In this document: one piece after another, positions 8,568 to 15,953 of the stretch
Layout of the letters: each line of letters opens with the position of its first letter
Position numbering within the stretch: position 1 is the stretch's first letter
DNA from: Methyloceanibacter sp. wino2
GTDB taxonomy: Bacteria > Pseudomonadota > Alphaproteobacteria > Rhizobiales > Methyloligellaceae
Assembly (NCBI RefSeq): GCF_003071365.1
Contig: NZ_CP028960.1
Span: 2,046,001-2,110,000 of the forward strand
Length of the DNA stretch: 64,000 nucleotides
Direction: 5' to 3'
Notes under the pieces: model-generated
What the model saw: the letters and a program-made list of their open reading frames with translations, nothing else
The model's database searches: none
Told to the model about the DNA's origin: nothing
Translations under genes and position numbers: made by a program

Positions 8568-9113
8568 TCAGTTGAGATAGCGGCTGTTCACCCAGCCGGC
8601 GGTGCCGTCCTTGGCGATCTTGAACCAGCGTCCGCGCTTGGCGATGACCTCGACGAAGCATGTGTGGTTCGTCAGCCGTCCAACAATTGCGTAGCTTGCG
8701 CTGGGGCCCGAGCGAACATTCAGCACGTCGTTCGAGGCGACGCCCACGACGCAGCGGAAAGCCGGGTCGTCGGCGTCTCCGCGCTGGCCTCCACCATGGT
8801 TGCCATCGCCGCCTTCGTCTTGCGCCCTCAGGTAGGCCGAATGGACGAAGCCGCCCCGGCCATAGTCGACCCAAATCCAGTTCCCCTCGCGGCGGCCGGT
8901 GACGACGCCGCATTCGCCGGGCCGGATAAAGCCCACAATGTTGTAGCTGGAGGCGGGGCCGGTGCGGATGTTGAGCACGTCGTTGCTGGCCACGCCCGAG
9001 ACGCAGGCGGCGTGGGCGGGCGTGACGGCAGCGGGAGCCGAGACGGCAAAGAACGCCGCGCCGAGGGTGAGTGCGGCCAGCAGACGGCCGGAATTTTCGA
9101 ACAGGGTTTTCAT
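8568..9113 (-). CDS. Secreted protein with two bacterial SH3 domains
   Basis: From the ATG at 9113 (GAGGC upstream) the product is 181 residues with a signal peptide ending AHA. Two SH3b repeats follow: the first runs VSGVASNDVLNIRTGPASSYNIVGFI, with WIWVDYGRGGFVHSAYL; the second repeats GVASNDVLNVRSGPSASYAIVGRL and ends GTAGWVNSRYLN. SH3b domains usually bind peptidoglycan peptides or metals. Between them is a charged Gly/Asp/Gln linker (DEGGDGNHGGGQRGDADD). Likely periplasmic. Its role is unknown. It is a lone gene; the tRNA-Leu gene lies upstream on the same strand. Confidence 0.85.
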   Translation of the reverse strand: MKTLFENSGRLLAALTLGAAFFAVSAPAAVTPAHAACVSGVASNDVLNIRTGPASSYNIVGFIRPGECGVVTGRREGNWIWVDYGRGGFVHSAYLRAQDEGGDGNHGGGQRGDADDPAFRCVVGVASNDVLNVRSGPSASYAIVGRLTNHTCFVEVIAKRGRWFKIAKDGTAGWVNSRYLN

Positions 9114-9268
9114 GGTCGTTGCCTCTCTCGATTTGGCTTCCGTCGCTACGGAAGAACCTTGGACGACCAAGTACTGGCCGATGAGTAGAAGCTAATCCGG
9201 CGCTGCGGCAGGCTCGATAGGGTGGATCCCCTATTCGATGATCAGTGATGGAGAGGGATGGATGGTGG

Positions 9269-9354
9269 TGGTGCCCCAGGCCGGACTCGAACCAGCACGC
9301 CCTTGCGGACAACAGATTTTGAGTCTGTCGCGTCTACCATTCCGCCACTGGGGC
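9269..9354 (-). tRNA. tRNA-Leu (anticodon CAA)
   Basis: On the minus strand a complete cloverleaf runs from 9354 to 9272 with an encoded CCA at 9271-9269. The acceptor stem is seven perfect pairs (GCCCCAG with CTGGGGC), the anticodon stem is ACAGA/TCTGT with loop CTCAAAA, giving anticodon CAA, which reads UUG. The long variable arm (GTTGTCCGCAAGGGCGTGC region) is the class II hallmark of leucine tRNAs, and the T arm contains GGTTCGAGTCC. Confidence 0.95.
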
Positions 9355-9439
9355 CAAAGTCCTTCAGACCAAAAGGCCATCGAGACCAAGGGGGCGGAAC
9401 ATGGGCCAAGGCCTGCGTCGGGTCAATATCTTCGCGGTG

Positions 9440-10129
9440 CTACATGGTGGCCCGGTCGTCCCACCGGCTTTGCAGGCCCCGACAGACCGCGACGACAAGG
9501 CTCGCGGCACCGGCCACGGGCATCAGCAAGGCTTCCGGCGACCCCATGGTGATGAGGGTGGCGCTGGTGACCGCGCACCATAACAGCGGTATCGGCAGGA
9601 GCTCCCAGCGTATGCGGTCGGCGGCTAGGAGCGCGCCGAGCGTGGCCAGAACCGTTGGATCGGGCGCGATGCCGGCGATCTCCGCCCCGGTCCAGGGGTG
9701 CCCCAACGCCGGGCCGATCAGAGGCTGGAGAAACAGCGCGAAAACCAGCAGCGCCACACCAAAGTGTTGCAGCCCTGTCCGGCGCTCCGTGTAGCCGAGC
9801 CGGCCAAACCCCACACCGCTGAGGAGGAGCAGCACAGCTTGGGTCGCGAAGGCCCAACAGTAATACGGCGCGGCAAGATTGATGGAGGCGTAGCGGGTGT
9901 GGAAATACCCGAAGGCGACGGCCGCCCACGCCACGGCCAGCAGCGCCGCGACGATCCGCCCGGCCGAGGGTGCGCGGCGGGCGATCAGTACGAGACCCGC
10001 AAGAAATGCCCCAACGGCCAGGATCTGGGCTGGCCAGAGGTCCGTATTTTGGAGTTCGAACAGGCGGTAATAGACGTCCGGCGAGAACATCAAGAGATCG
10101 CGGGGCTCGTAGGTCCACCACTCCGACAT
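9440..10129 (-). CDS. DUF6064-type membrane protein
   Basis: 229 residues, almost wholly hydrophobic, with six to seven predicted membrane helices (for example 38-54, 57-77, 83-103, 113-133, 160-176, 181-200). The N-terminus MSEWWTYEPRDLLMFSPDVYYRLFE and the ALRRxxSAGRIVAALLAVAW pattern match what I recall of the DUF6064 family of bacterial integral-membrane proteins; function unknown. Its start codon overlaps the stop of the aldo/keto reductase (TGATG), so the two are translationally coupled and in one transcript. Confidence 0.75.
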   Translation of the reverse strand: MSEWWTYEPRDLLMFSPDVYYRLFELQNTDLWPAQILAVGAFLAGLVLIARRAPSAGRIVAALLAVAWAAVAFGYFHTRYASINLAAPYYCWAFATQAVLLLLSGVGFGRLGYTERRTGLQHFGVALLVFALFLQPLIGPALGHPWTGAEIAGIAPDPTVLATLGALLAADRIRWELLPIPLLWCAVTSATLITMGSPEALLMPVAGAASLVVAVCRGLQSRWDDRATM

Positions 10130-11043
10130 CAGACGGTTTCGATGTAGTCGGCCATGCGCTTTCGTAGCCTCGCATCCGGAAGCGGCCCGCTGGCCGAGGC
10201 GAGGTTCTCACGGACGTGGTCCACCCGTGTCGTGGCGGGTATGGCGCAGGTGATGGCCGGGTGGGAGATGACGAATTTGAGCAGGAACTGCGCCCAGCTG
10301 TCGGCGTCAATTTCGCTGGCCCAGGCCGGCAGGTCCTTTCCCTCGAACCGGTAGATCAGTTCCTTGCGGCGGAACGGCCGGTTGGCGATTACCGCGATAC
10401 CCTTCTCCTTCGCGAGCGGGAGAATGCGTTCCTCAACGTCGCGGTCGGCCATGTTGTAGGTGGCTTGCACGAAGTCGAGATCGTGCTTCTGCATGATCTG
10501 TTCGAACTCGGGGTGCCGGCGGCCATGGGATGTGGTGATGCCGACATAGCGGAGTTTTCCCGCATCCTTCATCGCGAACAGCATGTCGAGATGCTCCTGC
10601 CAGGCGAGCAGGTTATGAACCTGCAAGAGGTCGAAATTGTCGACACCCCAGTGCGCACGCGATTCTTCGATCTGCGCCGGTCCGTCTCCGGGCTCGCTCG
10701 TCCACACCTTGTCGGCGGAGAAAAGCTGGTTCGGGTAGCCGAGCTTTTCGAGCGCATGGCCGATGACCGGCTGCGCCGAGCCATACATGGGTGAGGAGTC
10801 GATCATGCGCCCGCCGTCTTCGAAGAACGCGCGCATGATCTCGGTGCGCGCGTCGCGGGCTACGTCATCGTCTCCGACGTTGAAGGTGATCCAGCTTCCG
10901 AGCCCGACGATGGGGATGTCCTCGCCGGAGGAGGGAATGGGCTTCGTGAGCGGCGCCGTCTGCGCCCGTCCCAGCCCCGGCATCAGCGCGGCGGTGCATG
11001 CTGCGGCCATCGTTCCCAACATCTCGCGCCGAGTCAAAACCAT
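10129..11043 (-). CDS. Aldo/keto reductase with Tat signal
   Basis: 304 residues. An N-terminal twin-arginine-like segment, LTRREMLGTMAAACTAALMPGLGRA, precedes the enzyme and suggests export to the periplasm. The AKR barrel is recognisable: DSSPMYGSAQPVIG (active-site Asp/Tyr), LFSADKVWTS (Lys), then the HWGVDNFDLLQVHN strand (His), and NRPFRRKELI as the cofactor-loop region. A periplasmic AKR is unusual, because NADPH is not available there, so either cofactor is bound before Tat export or the substrate differs. Coupled to the downstream DUF6064 gene. Confidence 0.85.
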   Translation of the reverse strand: MVLTRREMLGTMAAACTAALMPGLGRAQTAPLTKPIPSSGEDIPIVGLGSWITFNVGDDDVARDARTEIMRAFFEDGGRMIDSSPMYGSAQPVIGHALEKLGYPNQLFSADKVWTSEPGDGPAQIEESRAHWGVDNFDLLQVHNLLAWQEHLDMLFAMKDAGKLRYVGITTSHGRRHPEFEQIMQKHDLDFVQATYNMADRDVEERILPLAKEKGIAVIANRPFRRKELIYRFEGKDLPAWASEIDADSWAQFLLKFVISHPAITCAIPATTRVDHVRENLASASGPLPDARLRKRMADYIETV

Positions 11044-11167
11044 GATCGATCCTCACGCTAGGGGTTGTCCGCGTCTGCCGCTCGCGGGTCTGCCGAGCCT
11101 CCAAGGGCCCGGAACCGCCGCGCGGTTAGAATAGACAGGCGATGCGCGCCCCGCTAAAGGAAGCGCC

Positions 11168-11749
11168 ATGCTGAAGCGCGCTTACGACAAGATGATGGAT
11201 CTCGCGGCGCACCGCAACGCGCCGTGGGCGCTTGCGGGGGTGTCCTTTATCGAGAGCTCCGTTTTCCCGCTCCCCCCGGACATCATGCTAATTCCGATGG
11301 TGCTGGCGGAGCGGCGCAAGGCCTGGCTCTTCGCCACCATCGCCACCATCGCCTCCGTCCTCGGGGGCATCTTCGGCTACATCATCGGCTATTTCCTGTT
11401 CGATACGATCGGCCAGCCGATCCTGAACTTCTACGGCTACGGGGAGAAGTTCGAAGACTTCGCCGCCCGCTACAACGATTATGGCGCCTGGATCGTGTTC
11501 ATCGCCGGCGTGACGCCCTTTCCATACAAGGTCATCACGATCGCCAGCGGCGTGACGCAGTTGAACTTCTTCGTGTTCATGGTCGCCAGTGTCGCCGCGC
11601 GCGGCATTCGCTTCTTCGCGCTCGCAGGTCTGCTCTATTGGTTCGGCCCGCCGATCAAGAACTTCATCGACAAGTATTTCGGCATCCTGTCGGTCGTGTT
11701 CGTGGTGCTGTTGATCGGCGGCTTCGTGCTCATCAAATACGTGATGTGA
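11168..11749 (+). CDS. YqaA/DedA-like (VTT-domain) membrane protein
   Basis: 193 residues starting at an ATG behind AAAGGAAG. Hydrophobic segments are around 17-35, 50-72, 83-93, 112-134, 140-158 and 172-190. The motif FIESSVFPLPPDIMLIPMVLA, followed by G-x-x-x-G-Y and FAARYNDYGAWIVFIAGVTPFPYKVITIASGV, is the VTT (SNARE-associated) signature of DedA/YqaA proteins, which act in lipid scrambling and membrane homeostasis. It is followed by dsbB two bases after its stop, so both are one unit. Confidence 0.88.
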   Translation: MLKRAYDKMMDLAAHRNAPWALAGVSFIESSVFPLPPDIMLIPMVLAERRKAWLFATIATIASVLGGIFGYIIGYFLFDTIGQPILNFYGYGEKFEDFAARYNDYGAWIVFIAGVTPFPYKVITIASGVTQLNFFVFMVASVAARGIRFFALAGLLYWFGPPIKNFIDKYFGILSVVFVVLLIGGFVLIKYVM

Positions 11750-11751
11750 CC

Positions 11752-12249
11752 ATGGACGATACGCGCGACACGCTGGCGGGGCGGATGATGGCGGCGAGCG
11801 CCGTTGTGTTCGGCGGCGCGCTGCTGATCATTCTCACGGCGCACGCCTTCGAGCACATCGGCGGCTATCCCCCGTGCCCGCTCTGCCTCCAGGAGCGCTA
11901 CGCCTATTACTTCGGGGTGCCGGCCGCCGTGGTCGCGTTTCTCGCCGCCCGCAGCGAAACCTTCGGCTTCGCGCGCCTGGTGCTTGTGCTTATCGCGATC
12001 GGCTTTCTCCTCAACATGGGGCTTGGCGTCTACCACGCGGGGGCCGAGTGGAAGTTCTGGCCGGGGCCTGAGACCTGCGCCGGCGGATTCGATCTGCAAT
12101 GGAGCCAGGAGGGCATTGTCGATACGCCGGTGATCCGCTGCGACGAGGCGTCCTGGCGGTTCCTCGGCCTGTCCTTCGCCGGCTGGAATGCGGTGGTTTC
12201 GCTGGGACTCGCCGGGATTGCCCTGTGGGGCGCGACGCGGCGCCGTTGA
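11752..12249 (+). CDS. dsbB: Disulfide bond formation protein B
   Basis: 165 residues, four membrane helices. The first periplasmic loop carries the redox pair Cys42-x-x-Cys45 (PPCPLC), the second loop the pair Cys109 and Cys130, the exact layout of DsbB, which re-oxidises DsbA and passes electrons to quinone. The ATG lies two bases after the YqaA-like stop. No DsbA is next to it; the following two genes are a thioredoxin-like protein and CcdA, which work in the opposite, reducing direction. Confidence 0.92.
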   Translation: MDDTRDTLAGRMMAASAVVFGGALLIILTAHAFEHIGGYPPCPLCLQERYAYYFGVPAAVVAFLAARSETFGFARLVLVLIAIGFLLNMGLGVYHAGAEWKFWPGPETCAGGFDLQWSQEGIVDTPVIRCDEASWRFLGLSFAGWNAVVSLGLAGIALWGATRRR

Positions 12250-12356
12250 CCGGCCTTTTCAGGCCCTGCTCACGACAATTTCAAACACCTTGATTGGCGG
12301 CCGGGCCGGGCCGGCTGGTACCAAGATGGGGAATTTATCCCTTCTTGGAGGTTGAA

Positions 12357-12749
12357 ATGACCCAGATTCGCGCTCTGTTTGCCGGCCTTGTGGCCGTGTT
12401 TCTCGTGGCGGCGGTTCCTGCATCGGCCGCCGACGTTCAGCCCTACAGCCCCGAGGCGCTGGCCGAGGCTCAAAGTGCCGGCAAGCCGATCTTGGTGGAT
12501 GTCTACGCTGCCTGGTGCCCCACCTGCCGGGCGCAGAAGCCGATCATCGAGGATCTGACGCAGCAGTCGAAATACAAGAACCTGCTGATCCTGAGGGCCG
12601 ACTTCGACAAGGACAAGGACGTCCTCAAGGAGCTGAACGTGCGCTCCCAGAGCACGCTGATCGTGTTCAAAGGCAAGGACGAGCTGGTCCGGTCGGTCGG
12701 GTCGACGAGCCCGGTGGCCATCGAGGGCATGCTGGACCTGACGCTGTAA
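12357..12749 (+). CDS. Periplasmic thioredoxin-like protein
   Basis: 130 residues from an ATG behind GGAGG. A signal peptide (MTQIRALFAGLVAVFLVAAV, ending SAA) leads to a thioredoxin fold with the redox motif Cys54-Pro-Thr-Cys57 in YAAWCPTCRAQKP and the cis-Pro strand region NVRSQSTLIVFKGKD. The Q-S-T-L sequence replaces the usual x-P-T at the cis-Pro position, an oddity. It precedes ccdA by 21 bases and is very probably reduced by it, like the C-terminal domain of DsbD. Target proteins are unknown. Confidence 0.88.
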   Translation: MTQIRALFAGLVAVFLVAAVPASAADVQPYSPEALAEAQSAGKPILVDVYAAWCPTCRAQKPIIEDLTQQSKYKNLLILRADFDKDKDVLKELNVRSQSTLIVFKGKDELVRSVGSTSPVAIEGMLDLTL

Positions 12750-12770
12750 GCGTTCCGCGGGAGCCGCACC

Positions 12771-13490
12771 ATGGTCGCAACACTCGGGCTCGCGCTTTTG
12801 GCCGGCATCCTGTCTGTGCTGTCGCCGTGCGTCCTGCCGCTCCTCCCCATCGTGTTCGGCACGGCGCAGAGCGAGCACAGGATGGGGCCGGCCGCCCTTG
12901 CTCTGGGCGTGGCGATTTCCTTCACCCTTATCGGCCTATTCGTGGCGACGATCGGCTTCGCGATCGGCTTGGATACGGATGTGTTCCGGCTCGTGGCAGC
13001 GGTGCTTCTCATTGCCGTGGGCGTCGTGCTGCTCGTGCCGCGCCTGCAAGCCCAAGTGGCCGTCGCGGCCGGCCCGGTCGGGAACTGGGTCGAGGATCGC
13101 TTCGGCGGGTTCTCCGGTACAAGTTTATGGGGCCAATTCGGCGTCGGCGTTCTTCTCGGCGCGGTCTGGGCTCCTTGCGTCGGCCCGACCTTGGGCGCGG
13201 CGTCCGTGCTCGCCGCCAAGGGTGAAAACCTGGGGCAAGTCGCGCTGACCATGCTTGCCTTCGGGGTCGGCGCGGCGCTGCCGCTGATGGCGTTGGGCTT
13301 CGCCTCACGCGAGGCCATGCTGCGCTGGCGCGGCAAGCTGGCCGAGGCCGGCAGAGGCGGCAAGATGCTGCTGGGGATCGTGCTCGTTGCTGTCGGGCTT
13401 CTGGTGGCGACCGGTGGGGACAAGGCGCTCGAGGCCTGGCTCGTCAACGCATCCCCGGACTGGCTCACCAGCCTGACCACGCGCTACTAG
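12771..13490 (+). CDS. ccdA: CcdA-type thiol-electron transporter
   Basis: 239 residues, six membrane helices, homologous to CcdA and to the membrane part of DsbD. Redox cysteines are Cys20 in LSVLSPCVLPLLP and Cys136 in GAVWAPCVGPT, both followed by the conserved Pro. CcdA carries electrons from cytoplasmic thioredoxin across the membrane to periplasmic acceptors such as the thioredoxin encoded immediately before it. Cytochrome c maturation is the usual role, although no other ccm/ccs gene is in view. The arrangement is effectively a split DsbD. Confidence 0.88.
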   Translation: MVATLGLALLAGILSVLSPCVLPLLPIVFGTAQSEHRMGPAALALGVAISFTLIGLFVATIGFAIGLDTDVFRLVAAVLLIAVGVVLLVPRLQAQVAVAAGPVGNWVEDRFGGFSGTSLWGQFGVGVLLGAVWAPCVGPTLGAASVLAAKGENLGQVALTMLAFGVGAALPLMALGFASREAMLRWRGKLAEAGRGGKMLLGIVLVAVGLLVATGGDKALEAWLVNASPDWLTSLTTRY

Positions 13491-13516
13491 CGGCGGTCCG
13501 GGACCGGCGGCAGGCC

Positions 13517-14125
13517 TTACGGCTCCAGTTCCGTATCCCAGTACAGATAGTCGAGCCAGCTTTCGTGGAGATAGTTCGGCGGAAATAGCCGCCCGTTGCG
13601 GTGCAGCTCGAACACGGTCGGCCGATAGGGCGTTTGCGCCGGCCACATCTTGCCCCGGCTCGGCATGTCGCCGCCTTTGGCCAGATTGCACGGCGCACAT
13701 GCCGTGACCACGTTGTCCCACCGCGTCAGGCCGCCTCTGTTCCGCGGAATGAGATGGTCGAAGGTGAGATCCTGACCGGTCCCGCAATATTGGCAGGTGA
13801 AGCGGTCGCGCAGGAACACGTTGAATCGGGTGAATGCCGGATAGAGCGCCGGGCGCACATAGCTTTTGAGCGAGACGACGCTCGGCAGCTTCATCTCGAA
13901 CGAGGGCGAGTGCACCGCGTGATCGTATTCGGAGACGATGTTCACACGGTCCAGAAACACGGCCTTCACCGTGTCCTGCCAATTCCAAAGAGAGAGCGGG
14001 TAGTAGGAGAGGGGCCGGTAGTCAGCATTCAGCACAAGAGCGGGGTAAGTCCCCGGTGCGGCCGATGCTGTTGCGACGTTCAAGGCCCTCAAGTCCTCTT
14101 CGTTGCCCGTCGCACTCGGGCTCAA
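13517..14125 (-). CDS. HNH endonuclease
   Basis: 202 residues, starting at TTG (14125). The N-terminal part, ALVLNADYRPLSYYPLSLW, then the catalytic domain RFNVFLRDRFTCQYCG, the metal-binding H-N-H strand DLTFDHLIPRNRGGLTRWDNVV, and the zinc-type Cys-x-x-Cys ACAPCN. This is a chromosomal HNH nuclease common in Rhizobiales and not tied to a prophage; its target is unknown. It lies downstream of the broken carboxylesterase gene. Confidence 0.9.
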   Translation of the reverse strand: MSPSATGNEEDLRALNVATASAAPGTYPALVLNADYRPLSYYPLSLWNWQDTVKAVFLDRVNIVSEYDHAVHSPSFEMKLPSVVSLKSYVRPALYPAFTRFNVFLRDRFTCQYCGTGQDLTFDHLIPRNRGGLTRWDNVVTACAPCNLAKGGDMPSRGKMWPAQTPYRPTVFELHRNGRLFPPNYLHESWLDYLYWDTELEP

Positions 14126-14201
14126 CCTCAGTTGTCGCGGGAGATACTATAAGCACGTGTCACGAATGTGAAGGACCCTAGATGATGTGATTGTGACACC
14201 C

Positions 14202-14872
14202 TCAATCCGCTACCAGGGTCCCCGCAAACGCCTGCTTGAGGAATTCGCCGCCGAGGCGCAAGCCATCGCCGTCGATCCCGTGGCCGATGCCGCGGCTTAC
14301 ATGCCACTGCACGTTCAAACCCGCCTGACCCAAGGCTTCGCGGGCCATGGTCATTGCCTCGACGGGGATCACTTCGTCCATGTCGCCGTGTACGAGGAGG
14401 ATCGCAGGTCCCTGTCCGGGGGCGGCAAACCCTCCATGGTCGCCAGCGCGCCGGAATAGCCGACAATCGCCGCGGGTCTCGCTTGCCGCGTCAATCCCAC
14501 GGACAGCGCCATCATCGTGCCTTGGCTAAAGCCCACCAGGGCGAGCGATTCGGCAGTCAGCCCCTGACGTTCGAGTTCGGCATCCAGAAACGAATCGAGG
14601 GCGGGCGCCGCGCGTTTGACGCCGGCCGCGATGATCGACATGTCGCCAAGGGACAGATCGAACCATTGGCGCCCCATCGGGGCCATGCCGCAGGGCTCGG
14701 GCGCATGAGGCGACACGAAGGCCGCGTGCGGCAGGAGCGGCGCCCATTCACGTCCGAGGGCGATCAGGTCGTTTCCGTCCGCGCCATAGCCATGGAGGAA
14801 GACGACAAGCTGCTTGGGTGCCCCGCCGGCGGCTGGCGCCAGGCGGGGACCGTCAAGCTCGGAAGTGGTCAT
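14202..14872 (-). pseudogene. Carboxylesterase/phospholipase (alpha/beta hydrolase) with one-base frameshift
   Basis: The first frame (14872 to about 14430) encodes FLHGYGADGNDL, the lid and the nucleophile elbow LVGFSQGTMMA, then goes out of frame. Shifting frame recovers the missing C-terminus exactly: LLVHGDMDEVIP (catalytic Asp), HVSRGIGHGIDGDG (catalytic His), ending FLKQAFAGTLVAD with a stop at 14204-14202. One missing base in the GGG run at 14430-14432 (minus strand, expected GGGG) would restore a complete esterase of about 222 residues. As it stands, the protein lacks its Asp and His. Either a recent inactivation or a base-calling error. Confidence 0.8.
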
Positions 14873-14901
14873 AGAACTGCCGGAACCTGCTTTATTGAGA
14901 C

Positions 14902-15399
14902 CTAGTCGTCGCCGCCGTCCACGTCGTCGGCGGACTTGGCATTGAGCTGGCCGTAGTTCTGAGCGCCGATGTCGCTCAGGAGGCCGAGCTGGGTCTCAAT
15001 ATAATCGATATGGCCTTCTTCGTCCTTCAGAAGGTCCTCGAAAAGCAACATGCTGACATAGTCTTCTTCGTCGCGGCAGGCGGCGCGGGCTTCCATGTAG
15101 AGGGCGCGGGCGCTGTACTCGGCCTTGAGGTCGCACTCCAGGATCTCTTTGACGTTCTGCCCGATCATCAGCGGATCGAGCTTCTGCATGTTCGGGAAAC
15201 CCTCGAGGAAGATGATGCGCGTTACGAGCTTGTCCGCGTGCTGCATCTCCTCGATCGACTCTTCGCGCTCCTTCGCGGCGAGCTTCTGATAGCCCCAGTC
15301 GTCGAGCAGGCGGTAGTGAAGCCAATACTGGTTCACCGCTGTCAGCTCATGCGTCAACGACTTGTTCAAATAGTCGATTACCCGTGGATTGCCCTTCAT
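14902..15399 (-). CDS. bfr: Bacterioferritin
   Basis: 165 residues. All the ferroxidase ligands are in standard numbering: Glu18, Glu51, His54, Glu94, Glu127, His130, and the haem-ligating Met52. Stores iron as ferric mineral in a 24-subunit shell; haem bridges subunit pairs. The upstream region carries an ICE-like motif. bfd, which encodes its electron donor for iron release, lies 58 bases upstream on the same strand, so the two may be co-transcribed. Confidence 0.97.
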   Translation of the reverse strand: MKGNPRVIDYLNKSLTHELTAVNQYWLHYRLLDDWGYQKLAAKEREESIEEMQHADKLVTRIIFLEGFPNMQKLDPLMIGQNVKEILECDLKAEYSARALYMEARAACRDEEDYVSMLLFEDLLKDEEGHIDYIETQLGLLSDIGAQNYGQLNAKSADDVDGGDD

Positions 15400-15422
15400 C
15401 GGAACCTCATCTCCATTATCAG

Positions 15423-15439
15423 TTTAGAATGGTTATAAG
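15423..15439 (-). promoter_or_regulatory. Candidate ICE box (Irr-binding site) before bfr
   Basis: TTTAGAA-TGG-TTATAAG: the first seven bases are a perfect ICE half site, the second matches TTCTAAA at five of seven positions. It lies 24-40 bases upstream of the bfr start. Irr represses iron storage genes in rhizobia under iron limitation through such elements. Identification is by eye. Confidence 0.5.
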
Positions 15440-15457
15440 GTAATTTCCGGAGCGTGG

Positions 15458-15709
15458 CTAGTCTGCAGGTGGGGTGTCGTCGAAAGGAGATCGATGCGGA
15501 AACGAGGCCGCGGAGACGGGTCCTTCCTCATCGTAGCCGACGATGAGTTTCACCACCAAGGGCATGCAATCCCCGCATTTCGGCCGTTTGCCGAGCGTCC
15601 GGTAGATGAGCCCGGGCGTCAACACGACGAACGGGTCCTTCGTCCGCAATGCCGAGACGGCTTCGTGAATCTCCTCCGAGGTGAGGACGGTGCAAGAGCA
15701 GATAATCAT
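15458..15709 (-). CDS. bfd: Bacterioferritin-associated ferredoxin (BFD-like [2Fe-2S])
   Basis: 83 residues. The four iron-sulfur ligands have the Bfd pattern: Cys4-x-Cys6 in MIICSCTVLT and Cys45-x-x-Cys48 in RPKCGDCMP. Bfd donates electrons to bacterioferritin haem to mobilise stored iron. The C-terminal tail (DDTPPAD) is longer than in the E. coli protein (64 residues). Encoded upstream of bfr on the same strand. Confidence 0.92.
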   Translation of the reverse strand: MIICSCTVLTSEEIHEAVSALRTKDPFVVLTPGLIYRTLGKRPKCGDCMPLVVKLIVGYDEEGPVSAASFPHRSPFDDTPPAD

Positions 15710-15953
15710 CGTGTGTTTCTAGGTGCAGCGCGTGCCTTTGTTTCCGGTCCCGCGAGAAGTACGGCGGCCAGCCGGTCGCCATGAGCACGTCAGGCTTCGC
15801 TACGGCCACTTTCGCGCAAGGAAACTGCGGAGTTTCGGGTCTTTAAAGCGGGGGCTTAGGGAATCGTCAACCAAGACACTTAGCGGCCTTTTAAATCATC
15901 TCCCCGATGCTCGGGCTTACGAACATGCAAGCTGACTATCTGGTGGGGCAAAA

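Noticed and set aside
9272-9354. A tRNA gene as an integration hot spot
   Set aside because: No integrase, direct repeat of the tRNA end or change of base composition is seen near either tRNA gene.
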